Shown here: piece after piece, positions 38,001 to 49,161 of the stretch
How positions within the stretch are numbered: position 1 is the stretch's first letter
Layout of the letters: the number at the start of each line of letters is the position of its first letter
Assembly (NCBI GenBank): GCA_000149265.1
Contig: CH003051.1
Span: forward strand, 3,909-67,908
Direction: 5' to 3'
DNA length: 64,000 bases
Origin: Ciona savignyi
Taxonomy: Eukaryota; Chordata; Ascidiacea; Phlebobranchia; Cionidae
Translations under genes and position numbers: made by a program
Notes under the pieces: model-generated
Seen by the model: only the letters and a program-made list of their open reading frames with translations
The model's database searches: none
Told to the model about the DNA's origin: nothing

Positions 38001-41000
38001 TCCTCTTCCTCAGATGTTGTTCTGTCTCTCTGTCCTCCGCCACCATTCGGCTCAACTGATCCCGGATCTGGTCCGCTTCCGTAGATAATTTTGATTGTTT
38101 CCCTTCACTCCCTCTAGTGTCCGCCGCCTGGGGTCGATGGCTTGTTTATTTGTTTGTTAATCTAAGCCCAACGGTTGTAGCAGTGGTTTTCAACCAGGGT
38201 ACCGCGGAACTTTAGGGTTCCGCCAATACAGTCCAGGGGTTCCGCAACTTTTAATTTTGAATGAATAAACATTAAATTTAAATGCTTTTTGTACATAAGA
38301 CAATCAAATTATTGCACAGGGGTTCTTCAACTCAGTAGAATGTTTCCATGGGGTTCCAGTGCAGCAAAAATTTTAAGAAATCACTGGGTTGTAAGATTGA
38401 AACCTGTCGCTATCTCATTAGTCGACGTTGTGTTCGCAGTTTTTGTTTTGTTGCATTAATTCTGTAATTGATTAAGTTTGACTTCCTTTAGTGTCCGCCG
38501 CCTGGGGTCGATTTTCCGGTTATTTATTTTTTAATCTAAGCCCAACGGTTGTAGGATCGAAACCGGTCGCTAGCTGGTTAGTCGACTTTGTGTTTGCAAT
38601 TTTTTGTTTTGTTACATTATCGCCTGGAGTCGATGGTTTGGGTATTTAAGCTGTCTGTTTAAGCTGTCTGTTCAGCCACAAGATAGTATAGTGTGTATTT
38701 AGAACTCCTATTGGACATTACCTGAACCCAGTGTATTAATAGGTTTTTTGGGTATTTTTTAATCTAAGCCCAATAGTTGTAGGATCAAAACCGGTTGATA
38801 GCTGTTTAGTTGACGCTGTGTTTGCAGTTTTTGTTTTGTTACATTAATTTTATAGTTGATTAAGTTTGTTTGAAACCTATTGCTAGCCGGTTGTGTCCTT
38901 AGAACTCTTAGCAGACACCGCCTGAACCCAGTGTATTAATGGGTTCCACTAACTTGAAGTAATATTTGAATTGATCATAACACAACCCTCTAGCAAGAGG
39001 CTGATTTTCATTTCACAACTTTTAACTTAGATCCTAGTTTACTCAATATAGTAGAACCCACCCAAATAACCCAACAATAGCTGCAACAAAATCTATAATA
39101 ACGAACACTCTTTTTATTTTAATGTTCAAGAGAAAATGCATATCCTATCCTATGCTATACAGCAATTCATAGACATGATGATACAATGGAAATCAAAGGC
39201 GATAATTGAATAGCATTATGTCCATAATGCATTGGAAATATCTGCCAAGGAGTTTTGTCCAACCATCTATGCAACAACATAGACACTTATGACATCACAC
39301 CTGTTGTTTGTCTGCCTCGGTCTTTGTTCTTCTTATATGTTCCTCTGAGAATTGTTCGATCTGATGAAGATCGTTCTTCAATCTTCGAATGTTTTCGTTC
39401 CGTTTGCTCATTTCCTGCTCCTTGTCCTGGGGTCACATGGGGGTCAGGGGGGTCAAATGTGGGTTACAAGGGTCATGTGGTCACTGGGTCACTGGGGTCA
39501 AATCGGGTTATAAGGGTTATGTGGTGTCACGAGGTAACATGGGGTCATTGGGGTCAAATGTGGTGTCATGGGGTAAAATGTGGTTACAGGGGTTATGTGG
39601 TGTCATAAGGTAACATAGGGTCATTGGGGTAAAACGTGGTGTCATGGGGTCAAATATATTTACAGGGGTCATAGGGTCAGAATCATTTTTTTAGATGATT
39701 GACACATGGTGTTATTTAACAATTAGCTTTAATGTTAACTGCATAGTGTAGAGGTTCTGGTTTGTGGCTAAAAATATATAAAAGCAGGGTTCAATACTCA
39801 ATCTGACGATCTTACTGACTGAGCTGACAAATCAACAGAAATAAAGAGACGAAATCAAGATAAAGATTGGGACTTACATCGATAGCTGTGTCAAGTTGTG
39901 CTTGTAACTTGTCGATGACTGTCGTGTTGTTCTTTTCTCGTTCTGTCACTTGGTGGAGATAACGAGTTCGGTCGATCTCCTCGGCAGGAGACGTCAGGAG
40001 TTTCTCGAGCAAAATTCCACGCAGCTCTGTGGATTCAACACTAGGTGTCTCATGTGTATGGTAGAGTCGTGGAGGTATGTGGATGATCAGACTATTTAGA
40101 CGACTTATTAGATACTACTGGGTTTGGAGTGATGCAAAAGGCTTGCTCAGGTGCACAGTAATACACCTCGTGCCCACAGTCGAGTACAGTAATACACCTC
40201 ATGCCCTTAGTCGAGCACGGTAATACATCTCATGACCACAGTGTAGCACAGTAATACACTTCATACCCACAGTCGGGCACAGTGATACACCTCATGCTCA
40301 GAGTAGAGCACAATAATACACCTCATGCCCACGGTCGAGCACAGTAATACACCTCATGCTCATAATTGAGATGCTGGTGTCATTACAGTGTGTGGATGAT
40401 CATACATGACTTTCCATTTAGACGACTCATTAAATACCACTGGGTTGGAGAAATGTAAAGTGGCTTGCTGTGGTGCACAGTAATATACCTCATACCCACA
40501 GTAGAGCACAGTAATACACCTCATGTTCACAGTGGAGCACATTAATACATCTCATGCCCACAGTCGAGCCCAGTAATACACCTCATGCACACAGTCGAGC
40601 ACAGTAATATACCTTATACCAGTGGTTCCCAAACTGGGCGCCGCGGCGCCCTGGGGAGCCGCGAGACTTTGCCAGGGGCGCCGCGAAAGCATGCGAAAGG
40701 TGCTCCATTTATTGTTTTTCTTACAAAAAAACAGTACATGTGTATTACACCAGTAAAACGTTAATTGGAGATGTTTGAGTCTGATGTGCAGCCCCACACA
40801 CTGACATACAGTATTCGTTTTACTTGTTAAAATCCATTGTTCGGTGTTATCTGCCACTATTTGCTGACTAACAGGGCATTGTTTTCGAATAATGGTTTGT
40901 CAAATAACTGCTTTGCATTTATTTCGTCACTTTAGTAGTTTAGTGAATAGTTTTAAAGAATTTGAATGGTTATCCAAATGCATGCTATAGTCTGGATATA

Positions 41001-43655
41001 CAATACATGCAGTTTGAAAATTTTGGCTTTATGAGGGAGCCGCAAGGTTTAATAAGTTTACAAAAGGCGCCCCCTACAAAAAAGTTTGGGAACCGCTGCC
41101 TTATACCAACAGCAGAGCACAGTAATACACCTAATGCACACAGTCGAGCACAGTAAAACACCTCATGCCCACAGTCGAGCACAGCAATACACCTTAAGGC
41201 CACAGTCCAGAACAGTAATACACCTCATGCCCACAGTCGAGCACAGTAATACACCCCATTTTCATAGTCGATTAGTTTGTGTATAGCAATATCAATCCCA
41301 GGTTAAAATTTTTCGATACAAAAGAATTATTCTTACCATTTAACCCATCAACCATTAGCAACGATTCCTTTAGTTGGGGATTTCCCTGCTGTGAGAATTG
41401 TCCTGATAATTCACTTCGAACAGTGGTGACTGCTGCGGGGTTCTTTGAAAATAATCTCATGATATTTCTTGATGAGTCGGTAACGGAAGACCGTAGAGAC
41501 GAGATCTTATGTTGCTCAGCGTTATATTCGAATGCTTCATCTAGAAGCCGGCATAATGTCCTGTATCATGGTTATCGAGACTTTGAAATTAAATTAACAA
41601 AACTTTGGGAATTTGAAATCAAATTAACAAAACTTTAGGATTTTGAATTCAAATTAACAAAACTTTAGAAATTTGATATTAAATTTTGTTTGCTCAATAT
41701 TGTTCTTTCGCTTAGGTTTGGCAGCCGCATCCGCTATATTTATTAAATTATATCCTTTTTTATATGACGTGTTTTAATGACTGTTCTTTTGCCGTCTTTT
41801 CACGTTCCTGTGTCATAACTTGATCGTTTGCCATTTTTTAATACTGGGGCAAAATATGAATAAACTTAAAACTAAAACAGGTTAAACCAATGGTTAAATT
41901 TATACTCAGTGGTGTATTTTAGATAGATAAAAATACTATACAGTATTCTGCTGATTACATATATTTATTATGTCCTAAATCAAGGTGAGGTAGAATTTAA
42001 GCTAAAAAAACAGGTTAACCAAATAACATATTTACTTATGTAAATTTTATATATATTATATATATATAGCCTATTCAGTGTTCTGTGGTTCATTACATGT
42101 ACAATTCATATATATTTAATTTTAAATCGATTAAGCCAACTTGATCGTGGCACATTGAGGAAAGTGGCCATGGTTATGATCGAAACATCTATCTGTCCAT
42201 AACATTCCACAGATATCTCTGGACCATGTAATTGTGGATATTGGTTGTCTATTTTGCAACATTGTTATGGCTTTCAGCATGAAACATGGCATAATCGATA
42301 GATGTTCTTGGTTATTTAAATAGTTGTAAAAAAAAGCTCACTAACAAAGATCACGCTTTTGTAAGTGTTGGTAATTTTAGTAAAGCTTGCGGTAATGTTT
42401 GTTCGAATACTGCAAGATTTTTTACAACTACTAAAATAACCAAGAACATCTATCATTTATGCCATGTTTCATGCTGAAAGGATAGAATCTACCCATTCTG
42501 ACGATAATTCATAACTGCTGTTGCAAAATGTACATCGGATAGTAATTGTTGTCTATGATTCATTGTTAAGATTAAAACAAAGGATCACATTAAAACTATA
42601 AGATCACACCTGTGTGATTTGATTGCTGTAAGCAGCTCAACGCCAAGCGCTAAACTAAACTGCTCCAATCTATCTTCAGAAGGCAACAATATCAGCATCA
42701 ATGACGCAACTAATTCATGTCTTCGAATGCACTCGTCCAAACATTCAATTATCCGCTGGGTTTCAACAGTTCCTAGCTTTTTTCGAGCTGGTTCTAAGAT
42801 CCGTAATGCAGCAGAAGCGCCCTGAAAGAGAAAGGTTTAATTTATGTTGTTATGCCCAGTGGATTATTAGGTTTTATCAAATTAAGGACGATACCTCTAA
42901 ATACTACAGGACCACTTGGATCGCATGGAGCGCTTGGATTGCTTACTATACTTCGTAATTACAAAAACCATGATATTAATGTTAGGGTTGGGGTTAAAGT
43001 TGGTTCTGGGGTTGAGATTAGTGTTTGGGACAGGGTTAGAATTACTTTCCATAGCAATCTAAGTGATCCAAGCGATCCAAGCGGTCCTGCAGTATTTAGA
43101 CTTTAGAGGCACTCAATTAAGGGAATATCTTACTCTATACAACACACGGTAACTCGATGGTGGGTTTATATCCATGAGGCACCAAACTAGATAACTTTTG
43201 GTGTTTTTTTTGGTGCCTTCCTGTTTTGCTGTAGTATCTTGCCACAGTATTTTTTTTGTTAATTGTTGGATTTTCAGTTAATGCCATATTTGTTTTGGTA
43301 TATATATCTATATTTATATATATGACATGTATTTTCAAATTGTTGGTGGTAAACGCTGCAGAGAAAGAAACAAAAATAAAAATTGTATTGTAATTGTATT
43401 GTATTGTGTTAGTAAGAATAACTTTGATGATTTTTACTGATAATAGTAATCGAGCAAAGCTTAAATGTGCATGACATCAAAAAGCAAGAAGAAAATTTAT
43501 AGAAATTTATACCCCAAGTAATATAAACTAAATTAAGCATTATTTACCTGTTGACTGTTGGCGCTTTCAGTTCGTTGTCCTGCTTTCAACTTCTTTAAAT
43601 TAATAGGAGAACTTTCGCCGAGGCCATCAGTCCGAATCGGCAGTACGTCCGTCAT
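35046..43655 (-). CDS. IQCD: IQ-domain protein D / dynein regulatory complex subunit 10, complete nine-exon gene
   Basis: DRC10 is a coiled-coil subunit of the nexin-dynein regulatory complex that links outer doublets in motile cilia and flagella. Exons: 43655-43548, 42821-42610, 41560-41337, 40026-39878, 39426-39301, 38127-37981, 36583-36483, 35857-35740, 35156-35046. All GT/AG borders and phases agree; total 1296 nt, 431 residues plus TAA, against about 449 in human. Recognisable blocks are the N-terminal TVETQRIIECLDE helix region, RGILLEKLLTSP in exon 4, the HQIEQFSEEH coiled coil in exon 5, KFKIETEVENWIIKYDQDMG across exons 6-7, and a C-terminal IQ motif (IQAFFRAYKVRK, from about residue 400) followed by a lysine/glycine-rich tail. 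The DRC9 paralogue IQCG differs at these blocks. The stop codon lies inside an AATAAA on the coding strand (35050-35045). The 100-N gap and a SINE lie in intron 8. Confidence 0.95.
35390..35489. other. Assembly gap (100 N)
   Basis: Exactly 100 N, the usual placeholder for a gap of unknown size. It lies in IQCD intron 8 between a C-rich stretch and a SINE, both hard to assemble. No IQCD coding phase is lost across it. Confidence 0.99.
35490..35728 (+). repeat. tRNA-related SINE (family 1), head lost in gap, IQCD intron 8
   Basis: Begins inside the box-B-like gctgcaggtgcgaaactgg right after the N run and continues to gggataaacatgaatatccc. It ends a few bases before the exon 8 donor (35739/35738). 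Confidence 0.9.
35945..36065. repeat. Minisatellite, ~25-bp unit, IQCD intron 7
   Basis: Four to five units of ttggtcgagtcaagtcattt with gaatt linkers, starting about 90 bp upstream of exon 8's acceptor. Confidence 0.8.
36683..36918 (-). repeat. Diverged SINE family 1 copy, IQCD intron 6
   Basis: Starts acacgggcaatcgtcagatt, contains cctttgcagtgtgttgagtt and ggttcaggcaagtcc, and ends in cttcagctgaaggcgacgca. Identity is below that of the copy at 37401. Confidence 0.7.
37401..37693 (-). repeat. tRNA-related SINE (family 1), full length, IQCD intron 6
   Basis: Reversed tail aaggataggatattcatg, complete body, and reversed head ccgctagaccaaccggccgg. It is among the least decayed copies, with box A read on the minus strand as GGTTGGTCTAGCGGTTAAG. 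Confidence 0.92.
38107..38900. repeat. Three-copy tandem duplication containing the IQCD exon 6 acceptor
   Basis: Units share gtgtccgccgcctggggtcg, taatctaagcccaacggttg-tagg and a ttttgttttgttacatta segment. The first unit (from 38107) contains the real exon 6 start (GCGGCGGACACTAGAGGGAG on the minus strand, acceptor at 38128-38130). The second (about 38480-38620) repeats the acceptor and about 20 exonic bases. The third (about 38625-38870) is partial. The 206-bp hAT MITE interrupts the first unit. Confidence 0.85.
38181..38386. mobile_element. hAT MITE in IQCD intron 5
   Basis: Starts CAGTGGTTTTCAACC and ends AAGAAATCACTG. Flanking 8-mers ggttgtag and ggttgtaa match at 7 of 8 positions. The 206-bp element separates the first unit of a local tandem duplication from the rest. 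Confidence 0.75.
39420..39680. repeat. GGGGTCA-rich minisatellite at the IQCD exon 5 acceptor
   Basis: Irregular units such as ggggtcaaatgtggtgtcat and ggttacaggggttatgtgg. On the coding strand the exon 5 acceptor (TGACCCCAG|GACAAG, exon start 39426) is itself a copy of the TGACCCCA word. At least one further TGACCCCAG occurs inside the array. Confidence 0.85.
40150..41278. repeat. Minisatellite, ~31-bp unit, IQCD intron 3, split by an hAT element
   Basis: Roughly 17 units of acacctcatgcccacagtcg plus agcacagtaat in three blocks (about 40150-40370, 40470-40619, 41099-41278). The last two are separated by the 479-bp hAT insertion. The unit resembles the cctcgtgcccac-gtcg segment of SINE family 1 read on the minus strand. 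Confidence 0.88.
40620..41098. mobile_element. Non-autonomous hAT element splitting a minisatellite in IQCD intron 3
   Basis: Starts CAGTGGTTCCCAAACT and ends AGTTTGGGAACCGCTG, inverted repeats with one mismatch. A perfect 8-bp duplication ccttatac flanks it (40612-40619 and 41099-41106). It interrupts a 31-bp tandem array, so it is younger than that array. A GC-rich left arm (GGCGCCGCGGCGCC) can fold on itself. No intact transposase is present. Confidence 0.92.
41578..41690. repeat. Short minisatellite upstream of IQCD exon 3
   Basis: Three to four units of aaattaacaaaactttggga plus atttgaa linkers, beginning about 20 bases from the exon 3 acceptor. Confidence 0.85.
42896..43100. mobile_element. 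Palindromic MITE with long inverted repeats, IQCD intron 1
   Basis: Begins tctaaatactacaggacc and ends ggtcctgcagtatttaga. The inverted repeats run about 55-60 bp and include CTTGGAT repeats. The core (gttagggttggggtt, ttctggggttgagatt) is the reverse complement of the core of the 33313/52442/60558 family, although the ends are unrelated. Confidence 0.78.
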
Positions 43656-45230
43656 TACCAAATACCTCAAAATCAAAGAAATAAAAACTTTCAGTTAAAA
43701 AAACTAAAAAACTTAAATATTTGCTTCGCCTGTCTCCGGGGAAACGATAGCAAGAATGGCGCCATTAGTGGTAACTTTTTTACTTTTACCAAAGCAGGGG
43801 TGGACAACTTCTGATCCTATATGATTACACAATACCGGGCGCGAATATGAACCATGATAATTGCAATGACATGACAGAGAAACTGGAAAAATATTTCAAC
43901 GCATTGCGCACCACACGGATAAATGTCAAACGGTCAGTGCCCTCATCCGAATTTTTTTTTGGATCGAAACCAGCTGGAGATGATGGGTTGTACTAAAACT
44001 AAAGAAACGTCTTAATTTCCACAAACTGCAATAGCTTCAGTAACCCTATTTTGGGCGCAAGGTAATTTATGGTCAGCCCGCGTTACCACGTCCCTCGCAT
44101 TTTCCTAATTTATATGCTTGCTTTTTACACCGGTAAAATGTAAATATTTGGGCATACGGTTCTTGCCTTGTAGAAATATTTTTTATAGAAAGATACATTA
44201 AAACTTACCTTAATATAAACAAATGGCTGGATGAAGTATTCAGATAATAAACATATATATATAACAATATCTATTACACGATTAATTATATTTTAGTTTG
44301 TTCAAAAAAACAAGCGAAAATCAGTTGGTATATTTCAATGGTGATGCATATTAGAGAGATATATAGATGTGACTTTGATTTTACACTCATTTCATTAGGT
44401 TAAAAAAATCAATGTTAATGTATCAAGTGTGTTACATGAATTAGCCCCCATACAAACACGGGGCTATATTTCGCTTCGACATCTAATAAGTATGTACACC
44501 ATTTATAAAAATAGGTAATGAGCACTTGATTGGAATGAACATATGAGCACATACTTCAACCGTCTAGCCTTCGCTACTTCATATTAAATCGAAACATTTT
44601 AACATTTAATGAACAAGTTTAAACGTCAGCAAGGACGTTTAATTAGTGGTGAATAGTTTAAGGATTCTACTGCACTGGTGAGGAACGTCAGTCTACTTTT
44701 GTACGTTTGCAGCAGTTGGTACCATAACAGTTTCATAGATCTTGGTTGTTCAGTTGTTGTCTTCCCATGTAGTTAAAATGAATATAAAAAAATGTAAGGT
44801 AGCAGTTTGGTAACTGATCAACCGATAGTCGATGGTGTCCTTGGGCAAGACACTTAACGGACATTGCATGAACCCACTGGATTAATAGATTCTACAAAAA
44901 TCGAACTAACGTCTCGATCGTAGACAACACATTGTAATAGTTCTGGTCACACGGCGGTGTGCCTGAGGTAAGCTGACGAATACTCATGTGCAAACGTCCC
45001 CTTACGTATTCAACATGTAATCTGACGAATGCCCGTGTGATACCTCCTCCTGTGTTTTTCTGCGCACGGAGAATAAAAAATAAATATTCTATTCTGTCAT
45101 AGTTGCATAATACTTTGTTTTCTCATTACTTATTTTACATATACTTTATTTACCTCATTCAGAATTTTATTAGACCCGAGAAATTTGTTATCACCACCAT
45201 TAACCTGAAGTGTAAATTAACATTTCAACC
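43656..45230. other. Divergent intergenic region between IQCD and the CAP gene
   Basis: About 1.6 kb between two divergently oriented start codons. It includes a diverged plus-oriented SINE family 1 copy at about 44803-45098 (gtgtccttgggcaagacact, tail ataaatattctattct). No further gene is seen. Promoters for both genes are expected here, but no firm core element can be named. Confidence 0.6.
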
Positions 45231-45950
45231 ATGAATAAGATACTGTTTTATATTCTTCTGTTCAAACTCATCAGTTTAACTAGTCCTGATCAAGTGAATA
45301 CGCAGTCGAAACAGCCATCAGTTAAAACAGCAATCGTTATGAACAAAGAGGAAAAGGAATACGCCTTATTCAAACACAATCAGGCACGTTCTAGATCAAA
45401 CCCGAGCGCTAGTAACATGTTGAAAATGATATGGGATGAAGACCTGGAAAAGGATGCTGTAGAGTATTCCCGCCAATGCATCTACGAACACGATCCTGAT
45501 AGAAGCATTGACAAACATTTCCGTCACGTTGGGGAAAACCTGTATATTGGCTTTCCTATTAGAACTTCTAAGGACTTCTTGAAAATATCCATTGAGTTTT
45601 GGGATAATGAGAAGTATAACTACAGCTACGATACAAATGAATGCAACCTGCTGTGTGGCCATTACACTCAAATGTTATGGGATGATACTTATGCCGTTGG
45701 GTGTGGGATTAGTGTATGCTATAACATAGATGGAGGAGACAGAGTATTAGACGAGGGGCAACTGGTAGTGTGTAGATACGGTCCGGGTGGAAACGTGAAT
45801 AACCGGCGACCTTACGTCCTTGGTACTTACTGCACAGTGTGTCCAAGAGATTACTGGTGTGAAGAAAATTTGTGCACAAATTCCGTCCCCAATTTGGTCC
45901 CGGAATTATTGCTAATGGGCCTGCTATGTCTTCTGATAATTCTATTTTAG
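45231..45950 (+). CDS. CAP-superfamily (GLIPR1/CRISP-like) secreted or membrane-anchored protein, intronless
   Basis: This 239-residue open frame has no intron and belongs to the CAP superfamily (cysteine-rich secretory, antigen 5, PR-1). Residues 1-18 form a signal peptide. CAP landmarks are HNQAR (49-53), GENLY (101-105), EFWDNE (122-127), the signature CGHYTQMLWDDTYAVGCG (142-159) and CRYGPGGNVNNRRPY (181-195). The His49, Glu102, Glu127 and His144 cavity tetrad therefore appears intact. A short cysteine-rich stretch follows (201-215). The last 17 residues are hydrophobic with no basic cytoplasmic tail, which suggests a GPI-anchor signal or membrane tail as in GLIPR1-type members. A possible poly(A) signal lies 147 bases after the stop. 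The single-exon structure among intron-rich neighbours fits a retrocopy origin, but that is inference. Substrate or partner is unknown. Confidence 0.93.
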   Translation: MNKILFYILLFKLISLTSPDQVNTQSKQPSVKTAIVMNKEEKEYALFKHNQARSRSNPSASNMLKMIWDEDLEKDAVEYSRQCIYEHDPDRSIDKHFRHVGENLYIGFPIRTSKDFLKISIEFWDNEKYNYSYDTNECNLLCGHYTQMLWDDTYAVGCGISVCYNIDGGDRVLDEGQLVVCRYGPGGNVNNRRPYVLGTYCTVCPRDYWCEENLCTNSVPNLVPELLLMGLLCLLIILF

Positions 45951-46096
45951 TATAGATTTAATACAAATCTATCACGGCTTTTGTGTTGTGCTTAATATGT
46001 AATTCACAAACTTTAGCATTGTTATCCCATTAGAACAATTTAAACGCATTTTAGTTGTAATATTCATTGCCCTGCTCTAAGTGTCAAACGAACTTT

Positions 46097-46102
46097 AATA
46101 AA
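46097..46102 (+). terminator. Candidate poly(A) signal of the CAP gene
   Basis: AATAAA in actttaataaagcg, 147 bases after the CAP stop codon, in a suitable position for 3' end formation. Confidence 0.65.
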
Positions 46103-46336
46103 GCGAAATTAAACAAGCTTGCTTTGACATCACATAGGTATAGGTTTGGTCTACCCATTTTAATTATGGAATGGGAAAACGTATATAGGCGTTTTATGGG
46201 AAATCGTAAGATTGACGGTGCGTATCGTTAAAAAGACTTTACTATTTTTCAACATACCGGTTCTTATTTATACATATAAACATATATATGGTAAATAGAC
46301 CAATTATCAAATTCAGCCTGTTAGGTTATTTATTGA

Positions 46337-46550
46337 CTAGGGGGGTTAACACACGGGCAATCTTCTGATCACCTCGCGCCCACCATCGGGTTAGCGGAGC
46401 TATTACAGTGTGTTGTGTATGATAGACACGTTCCTTCAATTTGGTAGAACCCATTAATCCGCTGGTTTCAGGCAATTTTTGTAAAGTGCATTTCCCAAGG
46501 ACAAAACCGACTAGCCAGCGACCAGTTTCGCAGGTTCAAACGGTTTATAC
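46337..46550 (-). repeat. Truncated SINE family 1 copy between CAP gene and hAT element
   Basis: Starts aggggggttaacacacgggc and runs to the box-B region (gaccagtttcgcaggttc), lacking both the tatcc tail and the tRNA-like head. The remaining sequence to 46911 shows nothing recognisable. Confidence 0.8.
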
Positions 46551-47603
46551 ATTGGGCTCTGGTGGCATTTACTGAGTGCCTTGTACAAGAACATATCGAA
46601 ATATACCAGTTTTGCTGGTACAATCTTGTGCGGCTCTGTAGTTGTGTAGCTGAATTATTGTGTTGTGTGCCAAGTTTATTTCGATTCTATAACCCTTCGG
46701 TTTACGACTTGATTCGAATAACCTAGCCGACCTAACAAGAGTTGGCTTCTTTTTATACTTTATCTCCTAATATTACTTATTTAAAATACTGGGTTATAGG
46801 CCTACATAAAATATAAATTAATCTCATGTAAAATACATTTTCTCAAAAAATGTGCACCATTTTGACGTGTTATAGTATATATGATTTTTATGATCAATTA
46901 GGTTTGTTTACATTTTAACCAGGGTTGCCATTTGGCCTTTTTCACGGCCAAATTTCAGAAATTTGGCCGTACCAAAATCGTCCCGGCCGCAAAAAAAATA
47001 GTTTGGCCGTGCGGAAAAATCTGGCCGAATTTGGCCGTATAAGCATAGTGTCAATTTTTTTTGCCGAAGCGTCATGTTATTTTAACTCTACAGTAGAAAT
47101 AAAGAAAAAAAAAATAATATGGAAATAAATAACCAACCGACCAGCCCTACCCCTGAATGATTCAACGCAGAAATTTGAAAGGACGTCATTATAACCACGT
47201 GCCCACAGACGTATTTCAGTGTTTTATATATATTTGTTAAACACGTTATTATGCCACTGGTACAAGCTCTTATTAAGTGTTTTGCTCGGGGACATTGGGA
47301 CCTAGTCTCTGGCTGGAACTATAGTCTGATATGACCGCTGATTTTAACTTCAATAGTAGTCGGCTGGACAAATGCTTGCGTTGTGATAAACCACTCTAAA
47401 TTTTCTTAATAATGAACACAAAACCTACTGCCATAGAAACTCAATTTCTTATTGGCGATTAAGTAACGAAAGCACAGTTTCCAACACAAAAATGGGTTAA
47501 ACACAGAATAACCTGAAAACATTAAAAAAAGCGTTTTTTTAAACACAGAATGAACTGAAAACATAAAAAAGTGAAAAAGTGCCCATACGCAAAATATAGA
47601 AAA

Positions 47604-49161
47604 CTAAACGACGTATCTTAAAATAGACTGCACATCATCATCTGTGGACACAATTTGGCGGTACTGCTGTTCAATAACGGTATCATGTATACTTCGAATG
47701 TGAGCGAGAGGAAGATCTTTAAAAGGCACTCTTAAAGTTTGGCTTAAAACCTTGCCTGGTGCAAGGTTACTTAGCCCAATAAATAATCCAGAGGTCTTTG
47801 GAAGTCTGGTTTCCACCTGAGCAAGTGCTTCAATAAGAAGACTAGCACATCTGCCCTTGACTTCGTTAATCTTGCTGATTGCATCCGGCGAATTGTTCTG
47901 TTTGGCGATAAACACCGTAGCCATTGTGAATTTAGCACCAACATCGATCTTCTCTATAGGTAATGGATGACCTAATGCGTCTACGACTCGGTCATGCAAA
48001 CTGGCGTGGTGCAGCTTTAGTTCCTGTACTATCAGTGGCTTGAAAAATGCATTTACTCGTTCAAAATCGGTTACAATTGGTGATAAAAAATGAAAGTAAA
48101 GTAAGTTGATCGGGTCAGAAAGCATACTAAGTATTTCCCTTGCTTTGTATCGACAAGATGCATCTGTATTCGGCAATGCACATGCGAAATATGCCTTTAG
48201 TTCTTCCCAGTTAATGAGGATATTGTAAATGACCTTTCCTAGAACCAACCAACGCGTTGCGGAAGTTTTCTTGAACGGAAGGGGGGAACCTCGGGCGTTC
48301 TTCATTGGGGTCTAACACTTTAAATAGCTCCTTAAATGCTTCCCTTCAAATACAACTCTTACTAAACCATTTTGGCACTTCTTTTAAAAGATAACCAAGG
48401 TTAGATGGAAGTTTATTAAATGCGTTTGCAATACAGAGATCGAGCGAATGACATATACATCTGATTAACTTGCAGTTTGGTGACTTTTGTCGAACTCTGG
48501 ACCATACAGAGTTGTGTTGCCCTATCATGACCGAAGCTCCATCACAACCAAACCCAATGCAGTCGGCCAGGTTTAATCCTAGCTTTAACAATGCTCCATT
48601 TAATGAATCAAAAATTGCTTGTCCGTTAGCTTCCACAACCGGTACAAGACCTACAAATGCGGTAACAATGTCATACCTTGTTTTGCTGAAATATCGGACG
48701 ACGACACACAGATGCTTATCTGTTGCCACATCGGTTGACTCGTCGATAAGAACTGCAAACTTTTGTCCATTTATGTCCAATTTTAGTTCTTCGTAAAGTG
48801 CCGGTGAGATAACATGGGAAATGATTTTGCTACATTTCGTTCGGTGTAGTCGGAAATATTCCAAGTTGCTTTCCTTTCCGTTTTTCCTAATTATCTCTCC
48901 TAGGTGGTCAGTAGCCATGATGGAGCAGTGACAAGCAATTGAAACGGCCAACTCTATTTCCACTCGTTTTGTTCCCTCTTGTACTCTTGGTCTACGAACA
49001 ATCGGCAAAGCGCGACAGTTTTGAGCTGCATTTACCTTATCCATGTGACGTTTGGTTTTTTCATGGTCTCCTAAACGAGAAACTTTCGGAGCTATTTGTA
49101 TATGGCAAAGCTTACACCATGCATTTTCAGTACCATTTGAAGCCTTTAGACACCCATACAA
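47604..49161 (-). pseudogene. hAT transposase, disrupted (ZBED/KIAA1586-like)
   Basis: Two adjacent open pieces, 49161-48346 (271 aa) and 48305-47604 (233 aa), read as one transposase. The first begins with a BED-like zinc finger (WCKLC, then H-x5-H near residues 33-39). It contains LIDESTDVATDKHL with the first catalytic Asp and CIGFGCDGASVMIG with the second, followed by a CHSLDLC segment. The second contains the conserved TSATRW. The pieces are separated by an in-frame TGA at 48346-48348 and, after about 15 further codons, a change of frame near 48297-48316. No clear C-terminal hATC dimerisation motif is visible. The copy is therefore unlikely to be active as sequenced, unless these are assembly errors. 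Confidence 0.88.

Noticed and set aside
40150-40620. CRISPR-like spaced repeats
   Set aside because: Units are contiguous minisatellite repeats without unique spacers, in an animal intron.
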